This document shows, in pieces, positions 9,015 to 16,421 of a DNA stretch of 30,937 nucleotides. Source of the DNA: JAFNAG01 sp963824985 (GTDB taxonomy: Bacteria; Acidobacteriota; UBA6911); assembly GCA_963824985.1 (NCBI GenBank), contig CAWGRQ010000014.1:1-30937 (forward strand), written 5' to 3'. The notes below the pieces were generated by a model, which worked only from the letters and a program-made list of their open reading frames with translations, searched no databases and was not told where the DNA came from. A program made the position numbers and the translations under genes. Position 1 is the stretch's first letter, and each line of letters opens with the position of its first letter.

Positions 9015-9051
9015 CGCGGATGAATGCGGAGCCGATCCGCGTTCATCCGCG
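9015..9051. repeat. Palindromic hairpin repeat at the 3' end of the sensor fragment
   Basis: The arms CGCGGATGAATGCGGA (9015-9030) and TCCGCGTTCATCCGCG (9036-9051) pair at 15 of 16 positions around a 5-base loop. The stop codon of the truncated sensor frame (9043-9045) lies inside the right arm, so the end of that protein is supplied by the repeat. The 'cgcggatgaacgcgga' motif recurs between genes in many bacterial genomes, as I recall. It is not followed by a T-run, so I do not call it a terminator. Confidence 0.6.
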
Positions 9052-9402
9052 TTTTTCCATGTTCCGGAAGCCCTCCATGTTGGCCGGGTCTGAAATGTAG
9101 TCGCGGAAGCGTTCCGCCATGAGCAGCGATTGTGAAAAGAAACTCGCGTCCACTTCACGCTCACGGCGCCAGTTGACGATTTGACTGACTTTTAGGTCTG
9201 CGATCGCACCGAGCTCATTCTGCGCGGATTGAAGGATGTCCTGTCGTTCCCTCAGATAATAGGCCCGGGCAAAAACCACGATCGCCAGAATCAGCGACAC
9301 CAGGATGCAGGCCAGGATTCCCCGGTATCTTCGTGTATGACGCGGTTGCGAATTAAGATTTTCCGGCCGCCCGACCGTTTTCCTGTGCGGTCTCAGCTCC
9401 AC
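9043..9402 (-). pseudogene. Truncated membrane-bound sensor protein (N-terminus only)
   Basis: The 119-residue product has a basic N-terminus and one transmembrane helix (about residues 29-47: GILACILVSLILAIVVFARAY). A helical region follows (LRERQDILQSAQNELGAIADLKVSQIVNWRRERE) before the frame ends at NMEKRG. The 'ADLKVSQIVNWRRERE' segment is typical of the periplasmic sensor start of large PAS-histidine kinases in Acidobacteria and Deltaproteobacteria. The expected second membrane helix, PAS and kinase domains are missing, and the stop codon lies inside a palindromic repeat. The GTG start has GAGG about 9 bases upstream. It is most simply the 5' remnant of a sensor kinase gene lost by deletion or insertion. 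A functional single-domain membrane protein is possible but less likely. Confidence 0.55.
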
Positions 9403-9767
9403 TGTAAAACCTCATGTCGACCGGCGGAGAATGCAGGATTCTTCCGGTTCCCACTGTTTCGTCCCCTTTCAACTTCCCGAAGGCATAACGGATTTCCTGT
9501 CCGCAATCCGGCGTGCGGTCCCGTTCGCGACCGGGGGCTTTCATTGAAGCGGGAGAACCGGATCCGTTTCACTGTATCACTGCCGATCCCACGAGGGTGA
9601 TAGGGTAAACTCCGAGCTGCATGTAGGACGCGTCTTACAGGAAATTCGGGCTTGCGCTCCCGGAAAAAGGGATGAAAAATGCTGACCGCAGGGTTATGAA
9701 TGATGATGGGCTGCGGGCTCCCGTCCGGCCGCCGGATAGGAAGCGCACATTTCAGGAGGAGCCATCC
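9403..9767. other. Intergenic region with no supported gene
   Basis: This 365-base divergent interval lies between the truncated sensor (-) and the leucine-rich-repeat gene (+). Short frames exist on both strands, but none has a ribosome binding site with a recognisable product. A small dyad, TATCAC...GTGATA (about 9574-9602), lies upstream of the LRR gene and could be an operator; this is weak. No RNA gene is recognised. Confidence 0.4.
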
Positions 9768-10583
9768 ATGAGTCTCCACGTTCGAACGATTGTCTTCCTG
9801 GCTGCCGCGGCCTCCGCCGTCTGCGCATGGACTCCGGGATGGTCGCAGCCGCCCGGCGTCGCTTCCAGGGACGTGCGCCAAAGTTCGGCTCGTCTCCAGG
9901 GCGCCGCGCCCCGGGAGCAGGACGAAAGGGGTGCGGCCGCCGCCCTGACCAAGCTGGGTGTGCCCCTGGAATATGATCCGTCGGGGCGCGTTCGCTGGAT
10001 CGCGGCGGCCACGGGGGAGATGAGCGATGAAGCGATGGCGTCCCTGCCCGAACTGCCGCTCCTGGAATGGCTGGAGATCGGCGGTGGGAGGGTAACGGCG
10101 GCCGGTCTGTCCCACATCAAGAAATGCACTGCGCTCCGGCGTCTGTATATCCACGATATCGACCTCAGCCAGGATGCCTTGACCTGGCTCGCGGGACTCC
10201 GGCTTGAGGCGCTCTCGCTGCAACGCACCAGAGTGGCCTGCATGAACCTCAAACAACTCAAAGCAACCGGCTCTCTGATCGTGCTGAACCTCAGCGAGAA
10301 TGAGATTGCCGATGAGGATCTGAGCGTCGTGGCGCAATTCAGGAACCTGGAAGTACTGGCCCTTCAAGACACCAGGATCACGGGAGCCGGTCTGGCCAGG
10401 CTGAAGGACATGTTGAGGCTCAATGTGTTGAACCTGGTACGTTGCCGGATTGTGGATGACGATCTGAAACATATGCATTCCATGTCGAATCTTCGCATCG
10501 TGCAGGCCGCGGGCTGCAACCTCAGCGACCAGGCGGTCAAGGAACTGACGGCCAAGCTGACCATGCTCGCGGTATTCCGCTGA
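9768..10583 (+). CDS. Exported leucine-rich-repeat protein
   Basis: This 271-residue protein begins with a signal peptide (MSLHVRTIVFLAAAASAVCAW to about WSQ). From about residue 95 to the end it has six or seven leucine-rich repeats of 23-25 residues, of the 'L..L.L..T.ITGAGLARLK' type. Examples are LEWLEIGGGRVTAAGLSHIKK, LIVLNLSENEIADEDLSVV and LEVLALQDTRITGAGLARLK. Such LRR proteins in Acidobacteria and Planctomycetes are thought to bind proteins or surfaces, and nothing here defines the ligand. ATG 9768 is chosen over an upstream in-frame ATG at 9672 because CAGGAGGAG lies just before it and the signal peptide starts there. The repeats run to the last residues with no capping domain. The methyltransferase gene follows about 84 bases later on the same strand, probably in one transcript. 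Confidence 0.8.
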   Translation: MSLHVRTIVFLAAAASAVCAWTPGWSQPPGVASRDVRQSSARLQGAAPREQDERGAAAALTKLGVPLEYDPSGRVRWIAAATGEMSDEAMASLPELPLLEWLEIGGGRVTAAGLSHIKKCTALRRLYIHDIDLSQDALTWLAGLRLEALSLQRTRVACMNLKQLKATGSLIVLNLSENEIADEDLSVVAQFRNLEVLALQDTRITGAGLARLKDMLRLNVLNLVRCRIVDDDLKHMHSMSNLRIVQAAGCNLSDQAVKELTAKLTMLAVFR

Positions 10584-10667
10584 ATGGAATTCCGCACCGC
10601 GCTTCTGCGGCGCCCACGGCGCCCGCGCGGCGACGGGTCATTACGACCGGGAAGAGAAGGTATCCGG

Positions 10668-11312
10668 ATGAAACGAACCCTGAAGGCAATGACGGTCGTG
10701 ATCGTTCTTCTGTTGGGCTCCGGCCTGTGGGCCGGAGTGCGCGATCATCGGATGCAGGGATTTCACGCACCGGATGTCGTCTACGTCGGCACCCCCTATG
10801 ACGTGGTCGCCGCGATGCTCAAAATGGCGGGGGTCAAGAAGAGCGATCTGGTCTACGACCTCGGTTGCGGCGACGGGAGGATGGTGGTCCTGGCCGCGAA
10901 AAAATATGGCTGCCGGGGCATGGGTTTTGATATCGACCCGGAGCGGATCAGCGCCTCCATGGCGAATGTCAAGAGGAACGGGGTCGAATCCCTGGTAAAC
11001 ATAGTCCGGGCCGATCTATTTGCTCTCGATTTTTCCCGGGCCGATGTGCTTTCCCTGTATCTCCTGCCGGAGATCAACGAAAAGCTGGTGCCGCAGTTCG
11101 AGAAGCTGAAGCCCGGCTCGCGGCTCGTTTTCCACAACTACGGCCTGGAAGGATTCAAGCCTGACAAAACACTTTATGTACTCTCCAATGAAGATAACAT
11201 GAGCCACACGCTGTATCTCTTTACGACACCCCTGATCCGCTTGGGGACGGACCAAAATGACCTGCTTCATTCACTGAACAGTTCCTTACGCGCACCGGGG
11301 CGCGCCCGGTGA
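10668..11312 (+). CDS. Exported or membrane-anchored class I SAM-dependent methyltransferase
   Basis: This 214-residue protein starts with a hydrophobic signal or anchor sequence (MKRTLKAMTVVIVLLLGSGLWAG, residues 1-23). It is followed by a small Rossmann methyltransferase domain. Motif I is LVYDLGCGDGRMVVLAA, motif II is GMGFDIDPERI, and a later strand is ADVLSLYLLPEINEKLVPQFEKLKPGSRLVFHNY. The substrate is unknown. Methyltransferases with an apparent signal sequence are odd because SAM is cytoplasmic; an N-in membrane anchor with the enzyme in the cytoplasm would resolve this. ATG 10668 has GAAGG upstream and begins the hydrophobic segment. An in-frame ATG at 10584, abutting the LRR stop, would hide that segment behind an Arg-rich extension. 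A 7-bp hairpin (CACCGGG/CCCGGTG, 11293-11311) overlaps the end of the gene. Confidence 0.75.
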   Translation: MKRTLKAMTVVIVLLLGSGLWAGVRDHRMQGFHAPDVVYVGTPYDVVAAMLKMAGVKKSDLVYDLGCGDGRMVVLAAKKYGCRGMGFDIDPERISASMANVKRNGVESLVNIVRADLFALDFSRADVLSLYLLPEINEKLVPQFEKLKPGSRLVFHNYGLEGFKPDKTLYVLSNEDNMSHTLYLFTTPLIRLGTDQNDLLHSLNSSLRAPGRAR

Positions 11313-11333
11313 GGCATGAAGATGTGCCCTCTT

Positions 11334-11409
11334 GCACGTGGACTTGGACGTGGACCACGACCTGGAGCTTAATATCTTTGGTCCAGGACCAGGACCAGGA
11401 CTAGGCGTG
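11334..11409. repeat. Short tandem-like repeats between convergent genes
   Basis: The gap between the methyltransferase (+) and the Nramp-like gene (-) holds GTGGAC/TTGGAC-type direct repeats (about 11338-11355). It also holds three copies of CCAGGA in a row (about 11383-11400), which partly pair with each other as GGTCC/GGACC. No T-rich terminator tail is seen. It looks like a decayed simple-sequence or REP-like element, with no coding potential. Confidence 0.4.
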
Positions 11410-11449
11410 GGCAACGCGATCTGTTGGAGGATATTGACCTTCTGAAACC

Positions 11450-12727
11450 TCACAGCCGCTCCCAGACATTCCTCAAGATCAGAGCGATCGAGACGCAAAC
11501 TACCAGCACCAGGGCCACGTCGGTCATCCAGCCATTGGTGAGTGTGCCCATCCGTTTGCGGTTTCTGGTCAGCGGCAGCAGCAGCGCCGCGGTTACCGGC
11601 ATCAGCACCAGTTCCAGGGACGCGGCAAACAGCACGAGCCATACCGGACTCCAATCCGTCCACAACGCATACAACGGCGAGAGGATGAAGAACAGCAGCA
11701 CCCAGCGGTAGGCCGGCCGCTCACTCATCGGAGTGGTTTCATTGCGGCCTGACAGAAGCGCGATGATGTCGGCGGCGATCATGGCGTAGCCGGTGTTGGC
11801 AGCCAGATACGTGGTGAAAACCGCGGCCCACAATCCAAGCGCTATGACCATCAATCCCAATGGCCCGAGTGCCGCGCCGAACGCGGAGACGAGTTCGATC
11901 GGATTGGTCACCGGGTCCCCACTCGCCGGCAGCGCGGCGGCGGCGGCACTCTGCACCAGGGCACACATGATGAGCAGCCCAATGGCGGTTGTGGCAAGGT
12001 CGGTCCGCTGTATCTTGAGCCGGCTCGCGTCCCGCCAGCCCTTCTCGTGGAGAAAGGCCGGGTACTTCAGGTTGCTCAGCGCGCCGGCAGCGGAGCCGAT
12101 CAAGGCCATCAGAACAAACGCGGCACTGAGGGCGCCGCCCTCGCTGCCCAGCGATGGATGCAGGAAGCCCCGGACGATGGCGCCCGGATCCGGCCGTGCC
12201 AGAACCGCGGCCAAGGCCAGCGTAGCCCCCATGACCACCACCAGCGGCCGGCACCAGCGTTCCACGGCCCTATATCGCCCGCGATACATCGGTACGAAAC
12301 CGGCCACCCAGAAAAACAGCGACCAGACCGCCGTTCCATGCGCCAAAGGAAGCGGCAGGATCCAGCTCATCGTCAGGCCTAGCAAAAGCAATTGAGCGAG
12401 GTTTGATGTATGCCGTTTGATCAGCACCGCGGCCAGGATCATCCACAGGGTCCAGCGACCATACCGGCTGTAGCCTGCGATCAGAGTCTCACCCGTAGCC
12501 AGCACGTATCGCGCGCTGGCTTCGAGGAAGACATAGCGCGCCCCTACTCCCAGTGCGAGCGCCCACAGAAACGTGTAACCGTAGGTGGCGCCGGCCGCCG
12601 CATTGGAAACCACATCCTGGGGCCCAAGCGCGCCGGCCAGGAAAACCAGTCCCGGGCCGACGGCGGCGAGACGCTGCCAGAACGATGCCGTTGCGGATAA
12701 AGCCGGCGTGTCAGTATCAGTGACCAG
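11450..12727 (-). CDS. Divergent Nramp-family membrane transporter
   Basis: The product, about 425 residues with 11 or so membrane helices, fits the Nramp/natural-resistance-associated transporter fold. GPGLVFLAGALGPQDVV is the first helix, ALIGSAAGALSNLKYPAFLHEKGW the sixth-helix region and TTYLAANTGYAMIAADI a later helix. The canonical metal-binding motifs DPGN (helix 1) and MPH (helix 6) are absent; the sites read GPQDVVS and GALSNLK. Substrate may therefore not be Mn2+ or Fe2+. In frame, no ATG, GTG or TTG exists upstream of GTG 12613, which would cut the first helix in half. CTG 12727 has GGGAGG 5 bases upstream and restores the whole helix, so I use it. It overlaps the upstream enzyme gene by 11 bases, implying translational coupling. 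Confidence 0.75.
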   Translation of the reverse strand: MVTDTDTPALSATASFWQRLAAVGPGLVFLAGALGPQDVVSNAAAGATYGYTFLWALALGVGARYVFLEASARYVLATGETLIAGYSRYGRWTLWMILAAVLIKRHTSNLAQLLLLGLTMSWILPLPLAHGTAVWSLFFWVAGFVPMYRGRYRAVERWCRPLVVVMGATLALAAVLARPDPGAIVRGFLHPSLGSEGGALSAAFVLMALIGSAAGALSNLKYPAFLHEKGWRDASRLKIQRTDLATTAIGLLIMCALVQSAAAAALPASGDPVTNPIELVSAFGAALGPLGLMVIALGLWAAVFTTYLAANTGYAMIAADIIALLSGRNETTPMSERPAYRWVLLFFILSPLYALWTDWSPVWLVLFAASLELVLMPVTAALLLPLTRNRKRMGTLTNGWMTDVALVLVVCVSIALILRNVWERL

Positions 12728-14333
12728 ATTGTCCTCCCATCGGTCCGGATCCGGACGCGACTACCCATATGGGCGGCGTCTTCGCGGCTGCCGTTACAAA
12801 AGGCTCGCGACGAGCGACCCTCAATACCGCGCCCTGTTCCCAGTGGCCCGCCATCATGCTGTCTCCCCGCGAACTTTGGCCCAGCGCCGCCAGGACGGTC
12901 GCCACGATGCGCCCTTCGTCGAGGGTTCCCAGGCGCGGGCTCACCACGATGGTCACCTGGGTGGCGGCCGCGTCCTGCTCCTCGACGAACTGATAATCGG
13001 TTGGCGCGCCGCCGAAAGCGCGGGGCAGATCGCCCTCGATGATTGCCGCCAGCTGCGCGCCGACGAAATGCATGCCGCCGGCCGTGAGCTTTTCATAGTT
13101 GCGGATCGTGTGCAGATGAAGCGGCAGGCCCGCTTCCTCCAACGGGCATCCGCATCGCCTGCGCGAGAGCACACCATAGTCTCCCGAGTCGACGTTGAGC
13201 ATGATTTTCGGTGTCGCCGGCAGCAGCGTGGTCAGGTGCAGCGCGCGTATGGTTTCCGCTCCGCCGCGAAAGGCGACGGGACGCTCGAGGAATGCCGTCT
13301 TTCCCGTGAAGAGGTGGATCTCGTCGATCGTCTCTCGGTTTGGGCAACCTCCCCCAAGCAACCCCGCCTCCGACATCGACCAACCGGAGAAGGTGTCGGC
13401 GCCAGCTCTGCGAATCACCGCGTACTTGGCCGCCGTCAGAGGCTCGCCGCCGACACGAAACAGCGTGCCGGAAATGTCGAGCCCTTGCTCGAGGGCCGCC
13501 TGGGCTATACGCACGGCATTGCCCGCGGCCAAACAGACGCCGGGCGGCCGGCCGGCACGCACCCAGTCTGCTGCCCAGCGCGCCACCTTCGCCCCCTGGT
13601 CAAGCGGCGTGAATTCCGGCTGCGGGATCAACCCGCCCATGAGCTGCCCGCAAGCGACCGCATACGCGGTGAACAGCGCCGAGGGGAGCAGCTGGGGCGC
13701 AAGCGAGAACGGCTGCGGCGAGAACCAGCGCTCGAGCGGCCGGCCGGCTTTGGCGGCCCGGAGGGCGTTCTTCAATCCCGCCGATCCCGGCGGGATTGCC
13801 CGCCAGACTGCACGGGGCCGCCCCTCAAATCCATTTACCTTGTAGTACCAGGACTGCAGCGCCGTTTCTTCCACCAATAAATCGAAATCAATCGCCAGCC
13901 GGCGTCGCGCACCGGTCGAACCGCCGGTCAAGAGTTCGAACTCTCTCGCCAGCAAAGGATTGTCGAAGTCCTCGGCACGGACGTCGATCGACAGCCCGTT
14001 GCGCTCGATCGGATGCCTGCCTTTGAATTCATCCAGGCCGATGCGGACGCCCGAAGCAAATAGCTGCTCGAGCGCCGCTTCAATGCCTTCCTTTGATACC
14101 AACGCCTCGAGATCACCGTATGCGACCCCCGCCCAACGCAATAGCGCCAGGTAGGGACTTAGAGGCTGCTCGTAGACAGCCCGCTTCATCAACAGCAGAA
14201 AATTCCTTTCGCGTTCCTGCCCCTCGCGGGCAATGATGCGCCGCGCTTCATCGAGCAGGATCGGCCGGCGCAAGAAACGCGGCAAACCGGAGGCGAAGCG
14301 GACAAACATGCGGGCCTGAGCCAAAGCGGCCAT
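12717..14333 (-). CDS. CapK/PaaK-like adenylate-forming enzyme
   Basis: This soluble 538-residue protein resembles the phenylacetate-CoA ligase/CapK branch of adenylate-forming (ANL) enzymes. The P-loop-type motif LLTGGSTGARRR is at about residues 135-146. A mid-protein GGEPLTAAKYAVIRRAGAD and a SGWSMSEAGLLGGGC segment match the A5-like YG.TE region. NVDSGDYGVLSRRRCGCPL (about 402-420) matches the 'TGD.G....C.CG' region. It would activate a carboxylic acid with ATP, perhaps for transfer to CoA or a carrier; the substrate is unknown. ATG 14333 has AGGAGG 7 bases upstream and is preferred to ATG 14381. The downstream Nramp-like gene overlaps it by 11 bases, so the two form an operon. The pairing of an acid-activating enzyme with a divergent Nramp protein is not one I recognise. 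Confidence 0.7.
   Translation of the reverse strand: MAALAQARMFVRFASGLPRFLRRPILLDEARRIIAREGQERERNFLLLMKRAVYEQPLSPYLALLRWAGVAYGDLEALVSKEGIEAALEQLFASGVRIGLDEFKGRHPIERNGLSIDVRAEDFDNPLLAREFELLTGGSTGARRRLAIDFDLLVEETALQSWYYKVNGFEGRPRAVWRAIPPGSAGLKNALRAAKAGRPLERWFSPQPFSLAPQLLPSALFTAYAVACGQLMGGLIPQPEFTPLDQGAKVARWAADWVRAGRPPGVCLAAGNAVRIAQAALEQGLDISGTLFRVGGEPLTAAKYAVIRRAGADTFSGWSMSEAGLLGGGCPNRETIDEIHLFTGKTAFLERPVAFRGGAETIRALHLTTLLPATPKIMLNVDSGDYGVLSRRRCGCPLEEAGLPLHLHTIRNYEKLTAGGMHFVGAQLAAIIEGDLPRAFGGAPTDYQFVEEQDAAATQVTIVVSPRLGTLDEGRIVATVLAALGQSSRGDSMMAGHWEQGAVLRVARREPFVTAAAKTPPIWVVASGSGPMGGQSGH
12725..12738 (-). promoter_or_regulatory. Strong ribosome binding site before a CTG start
   Basis: On the minus strand GGGAGG (12733-12738) stands 5 bases before CTG (12725-12727), inside the 3' end of the upstream gene. 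This site decides the unusual start of the Nramp-like transporter. The only other in-frame start, GTG at 12613, would remove most of the conserved first helix. Confidence 0.55.
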
Positions 14334-14508
14334 GCATTCCCTCCTTTGGAATATCTTCGGGTCTCGCCCGACGAAGATCATCGCCGCCGCGTGCGCTCTT
14401 CACAACTGCGGGATCGGATTTATTGCGGCGGCGCGCAATCCTGGCGCCTCGGAAAGGTCCCCCGAGCCTGATGACCAGGGCGCCAGATTTCCGCCTTGCC
14501 GCATGATT

Positions 14509-14613
14509 CTATACGATCCGCACGCGGCCGGAGACGAAAACATGCATCTGAGTCTGGAGAATTTCCATTTGCCCGTCGAGCTCGTCGAGCAGGCCGGGCA
14601 ACCGTCACAACAT
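14509..14613 (-). pseudogene. Possible small decayed gene
   Basis: Just after the vapC remnant, GGAGG (14619-14623) precedes ATG 14613, but the frame reads Met-Leu-stop. The same frame then continues open from TTG 14601 for 30 codons, with a protein-like sequence (LPGLLDELDGQMEILQTQMH) to a TAG at 14509. One nonsense change in a short gene would explain this. It is too short for firm identification and could be chance. Confidence 0.2.
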
Positions 14614-14641
14614 GAAATCCTCCGGCCTGCCTGTGGCGGCT

Positions 14642-14950
14642 CTAGGTCATGGGCAGGCGGCGCACTCCCGGTATCAGGTCGAAACCGGCATCGAACGTGG
14701 CGATGTCTTGGACATCGTTGTTCAACATGACGGCCGCGTGGACCGCGTCACGAACCCCGATGCCGCCCCCGCCGCAGACCATCTGTTTCGCACGATCCGT
14801 GTCGGCCAGGGTAACCGGATAAACCACAGGGCACAGCAATACGAAGAGATCGTAAACCTGGCGCGCAAGGTCAAGCCGCTTCAGCGTGGTGTACCGATAA
14901 AGAATCTCCTGGAGGATTTCGGTGCTTGTGCAGGCTTCGACCTCAACTGT
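14642..14950 (-). pseudogene. vapC-like PIN-domain toxin remnant
   Basis: About 102 codons match the C-terminal two thirds of a VapC-type PIN-domain ribonuclease toxin. The matching segments are TEILQEILYRYTTLKRLDLA, PVTLADTDRAKQMV, GIGVRDAVHAAVMLNND and QDIATFDAGFDLIPGVRRL. The conserved late acidic residues (RDAVH and FDAGFD) are present. The N-terminal part carrying the first catalytic Asp (VDTN-type) is missing: upstream in frame there is no start codon before a TAG at 14978-14980. No VapB-type antitoxin is seen next to it. VapC proteins are usually about 130-145 residues. The most likely reading is a dead toxin gene left after deletion. An internal start would give only a non-catalytic fragment. 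Confidence 0.65.
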
Positions 14951-15006
14951 GCTTGAGTCAGTCTCTGCCGGACGTCCCTACGGCGTGCCGTCCGATTTTC
15001 CTCAGC

Positions 15007-15036
15007 TTGTCAGGCCTTGAGGAAAGGGAATACTAT
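15007..15036 (+). promoter_or_regulatory. Candidate sigma-70 promoter for the creatininase-family gene
   Basis: TTGTCA (15007-15012) and TACTAT (15031-15036) are 18 bases apart and point to the ATG at 15123, giving a leader of about 80 bases. The -35 matches consensus at 5 of 6 and the -10 at 4 of 6. This is moderate evidence from sequence alone. Confidence 0.35.
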
Positions 15037-15122
15037 GAGCGGGATTCACTTCCCGGTGCGAGGGGCAAAAGGTCTCATTCTGTTTTTGCCGCTGCAGGCA
15101 CGGGGGATACATGGAGGAGCTT

Positions 15123-15980
15123 ATGATTAAGAGGATGAGTGTTTTGCCGTTTCTTCTGATGGTGGTGATCCTGGCCGCGGGGGCCGCAATCGCGCGCGAG
15201 CCGCAGGCGGCCGGAAGTGCGGCAAAGCCGCCTACGACCCGGGAAATGAACCTGCTCTGCTGGCAGGAGTTCAGCGAACTCGTGCCGCGGATCAGGACGG
15301 TCCTGCTGCCGACGGGATCGCTTGAACCGCACGGCGTCATTCCCAACGGAACCGACAATATCGCCCCTGAAGCCATGGCCCGGAATATTGCCGGGCGGGT
15401 GGATGCTTTGATTGCCCCGACTCTGAACTACGGCATGACCGAATCGATGAAGGCCTTCCCCGGGGCGGTCTCGATATCCGCAGAAGCGTACGGCGCGTTC
15501 GTTGAGGACATTCTCCGCAATCTCGCCGAGCGGGGTTTCCAGAACATCATTATCCTCAATGGGCATGGCGGCAACTCGGCGGTTTTGAACGCCGTGGCCA
15601 CCAAGGTCGCGACCAGGGAGAGGGTCCGGGTTCTGGTGATCAACTGGTGGACTCTGGCCGACGACATTACGAAATCGGTGTTCAAGCAGAATGGCGGGCA
15701 TGCGGGCAACAACGAAACCGCTTACGTCCAGGCTGTGGTCCCCGGCCAGATCCATCCCGAGCGCTACACTCCGGAGATGGCGTCGCCCAATGCGCCCGCG
15801 GGCGCATATTTTGCCGTTCCGGTGACGTCTTCCATCGGGCTTTATGAAAAGGGGCAGGGCTATCCGACGTTCGATCTGGCGCAGGCTCAGGAATATTTCC
15901 GGAAGGTCAACGACCGGGTCGCCGAACTGATCCTCGATACCATCACAAAATGGGATCGGGCCGGCGTTTATAAACGATAG
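15123..15980 (+). CDS. Exported creatininase-family amidohydrolase
   Basis: This 285-residue protein has a signal peptide (MIKRMSVLPFLLMVVILAAGAAIA, residues 1-24) and a creatininase/creatinine-amidohydrolase domain. Metal-ligand and active-site motifs are visible: LLPTGSLEPHG (Glu and His), NGTDNIAPE, the family signature IILNGHGGNSAVL, and NGGHAGNNETA with the late Glu. Members hydrolyse cyclic or linear amides such as creatinine, or act in cofactor maturation (MftE). The signal peptide argues for a periplasmic role with an unknown substrate. ATG 15123 has GGAGG 5 bases upstream; an ATG 12 bases earlier overlaps this site. The gene stands alone, followed by an inverted-repeat element. Confidence 0.85.
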   Translation: MIKRMSVLPFLLMVVILAAGAAIAREPQAAGSAAKPPTTREMNLLCWQEFSELVPRIRTVLLPTGSLEPHGVIPNGTDNIAPEAMARNIAGRVDALIAPTLNYGMTESMKAFPGAVSISAEAYGAFVEDILRNLAERGFQNIIILNGHGGNSAVLNAVATKVATRERVRVLVINWWTLADDITKSVFKQNGGHAGNNETAYVQAVVPGQIHPERYTPEMASPNAPAGAYFAVPVTSSIGLYEKGQGYPTFDLAQAQEYFRKVNDRVAELILDTITKWDRAGVYKR

Positions 15981-15999
15981 ATCCCGGCGGAGCCAGAGA

Positions 16000-16068
16000 G
16001 GGGACTTTCCGAATTTCCACCTGAGCCCAGTCATGGGCCTGGACAAAACGGAAATTCGGAGTATCCCC
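16000..16068. repeat. Inverted-repeat element downstream of the creatininase-family gene
   Basis: GGGGACTTTCCGAATTTCC (16000-16018) and GGAAATTCGGAGTATCCCC (16050-16068) pair at 16 of 19 positions. A small inner stem, GCCCA/TGGGC (16025-16038), lies in the loop. A short T-run follows at 16069-16073, so the hairpin could also end transcription. The 'GGGGAC...TCCGAATTT' ends resemble REP-type repeats mobilised by RAYT transposases, as I recall. No transposase is nearby. Confidence 0.55.
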
Positions 16069-16072
16069 TTTT

Positions 16073-16199
16073 TGTGGATAAGTTATGCCTATGTAAAATA
16101 TTGCAAACAGGCGTGATACACGCTTGCGGTTGGCGACCTGGCGATAATAGGCACACCCTTGCACAGCTTTTCCACAACCTTTCCGCACTCCATCCACAG
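16073..16199. other. Cluster of DnaA-box-like nonamers in an AT-rich gap
   Basis: A perfect DnaA box (TTATCCACA) lies on the minus strand at 16073-16081. TTTTCCACA (one mismatch) is on the plus strand at 16168-16176, and CCATCCACA (two mismatches) ends near 16198. Between them is an AT-rich stretch (TATGTAAAATATTGCAAA). No dnaA, dnaN or plasmid replication gene is near. The significance is open: three matches of mixed quality can occur by chance. The rest of the 15981-16298 gap holds no gene I can support. Confidence 0.25.
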
Positions 16200-16298
16200 C
16201 CCGGTCGAACGGGTAATATATCTCCGGCCCCCTCGTGCCGCGAGAGTGCCACATCTCCCTGGGAGTGAACCCTCGGGAGGAGGAATGCGTAAACACAG

Positions 16299-16421
16299 AT
16301 GCTGGCGAAGAAGTTCCTGATTCCCAGGTTCGAGAGGGTGGAGGAAGCGGTGAACCTATCGGAGGTCCTCAACGAGCAGCTTCAAAGCCGGATCCGGCAG
16401 GAATGGCACTGTGGCTACTGA
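16299..16421 (+). CDS. Possible 40-residue protein
   Basis: ATG 16299 to TGA 16421 encodes 40 residues of protein-like composition (MLAKKFLIPRFERVEEAVNL, then an amphipathic helix LSEVLNEQLQSRIRQEW). AGGAGG lies about 15 bases upstream, which is farther than usual. The frame overlaps the start of the sigma-factor fragment by 11 bases. No family is recognised. It may be a small leader gene or chance. Confidence 0.25.
   Translation: MLAKKFLIPRFERVEEAVNLSEVLNEQLQSRIRQEWHCGY

Noticed and set aside
9393..10478. 361-codon minus-strand frame opposite the LRR gene
   Set aside because: No start signal or domain; the plus-strand LRR repeats and signal peptide are clear.
12585..13880. 431-codon plus-strand frame opposite the adenylate-forming enzyme
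   Set aside because: Antisense shadow; the minus-strand protein has P-loop and C-terminal motifs of its family.
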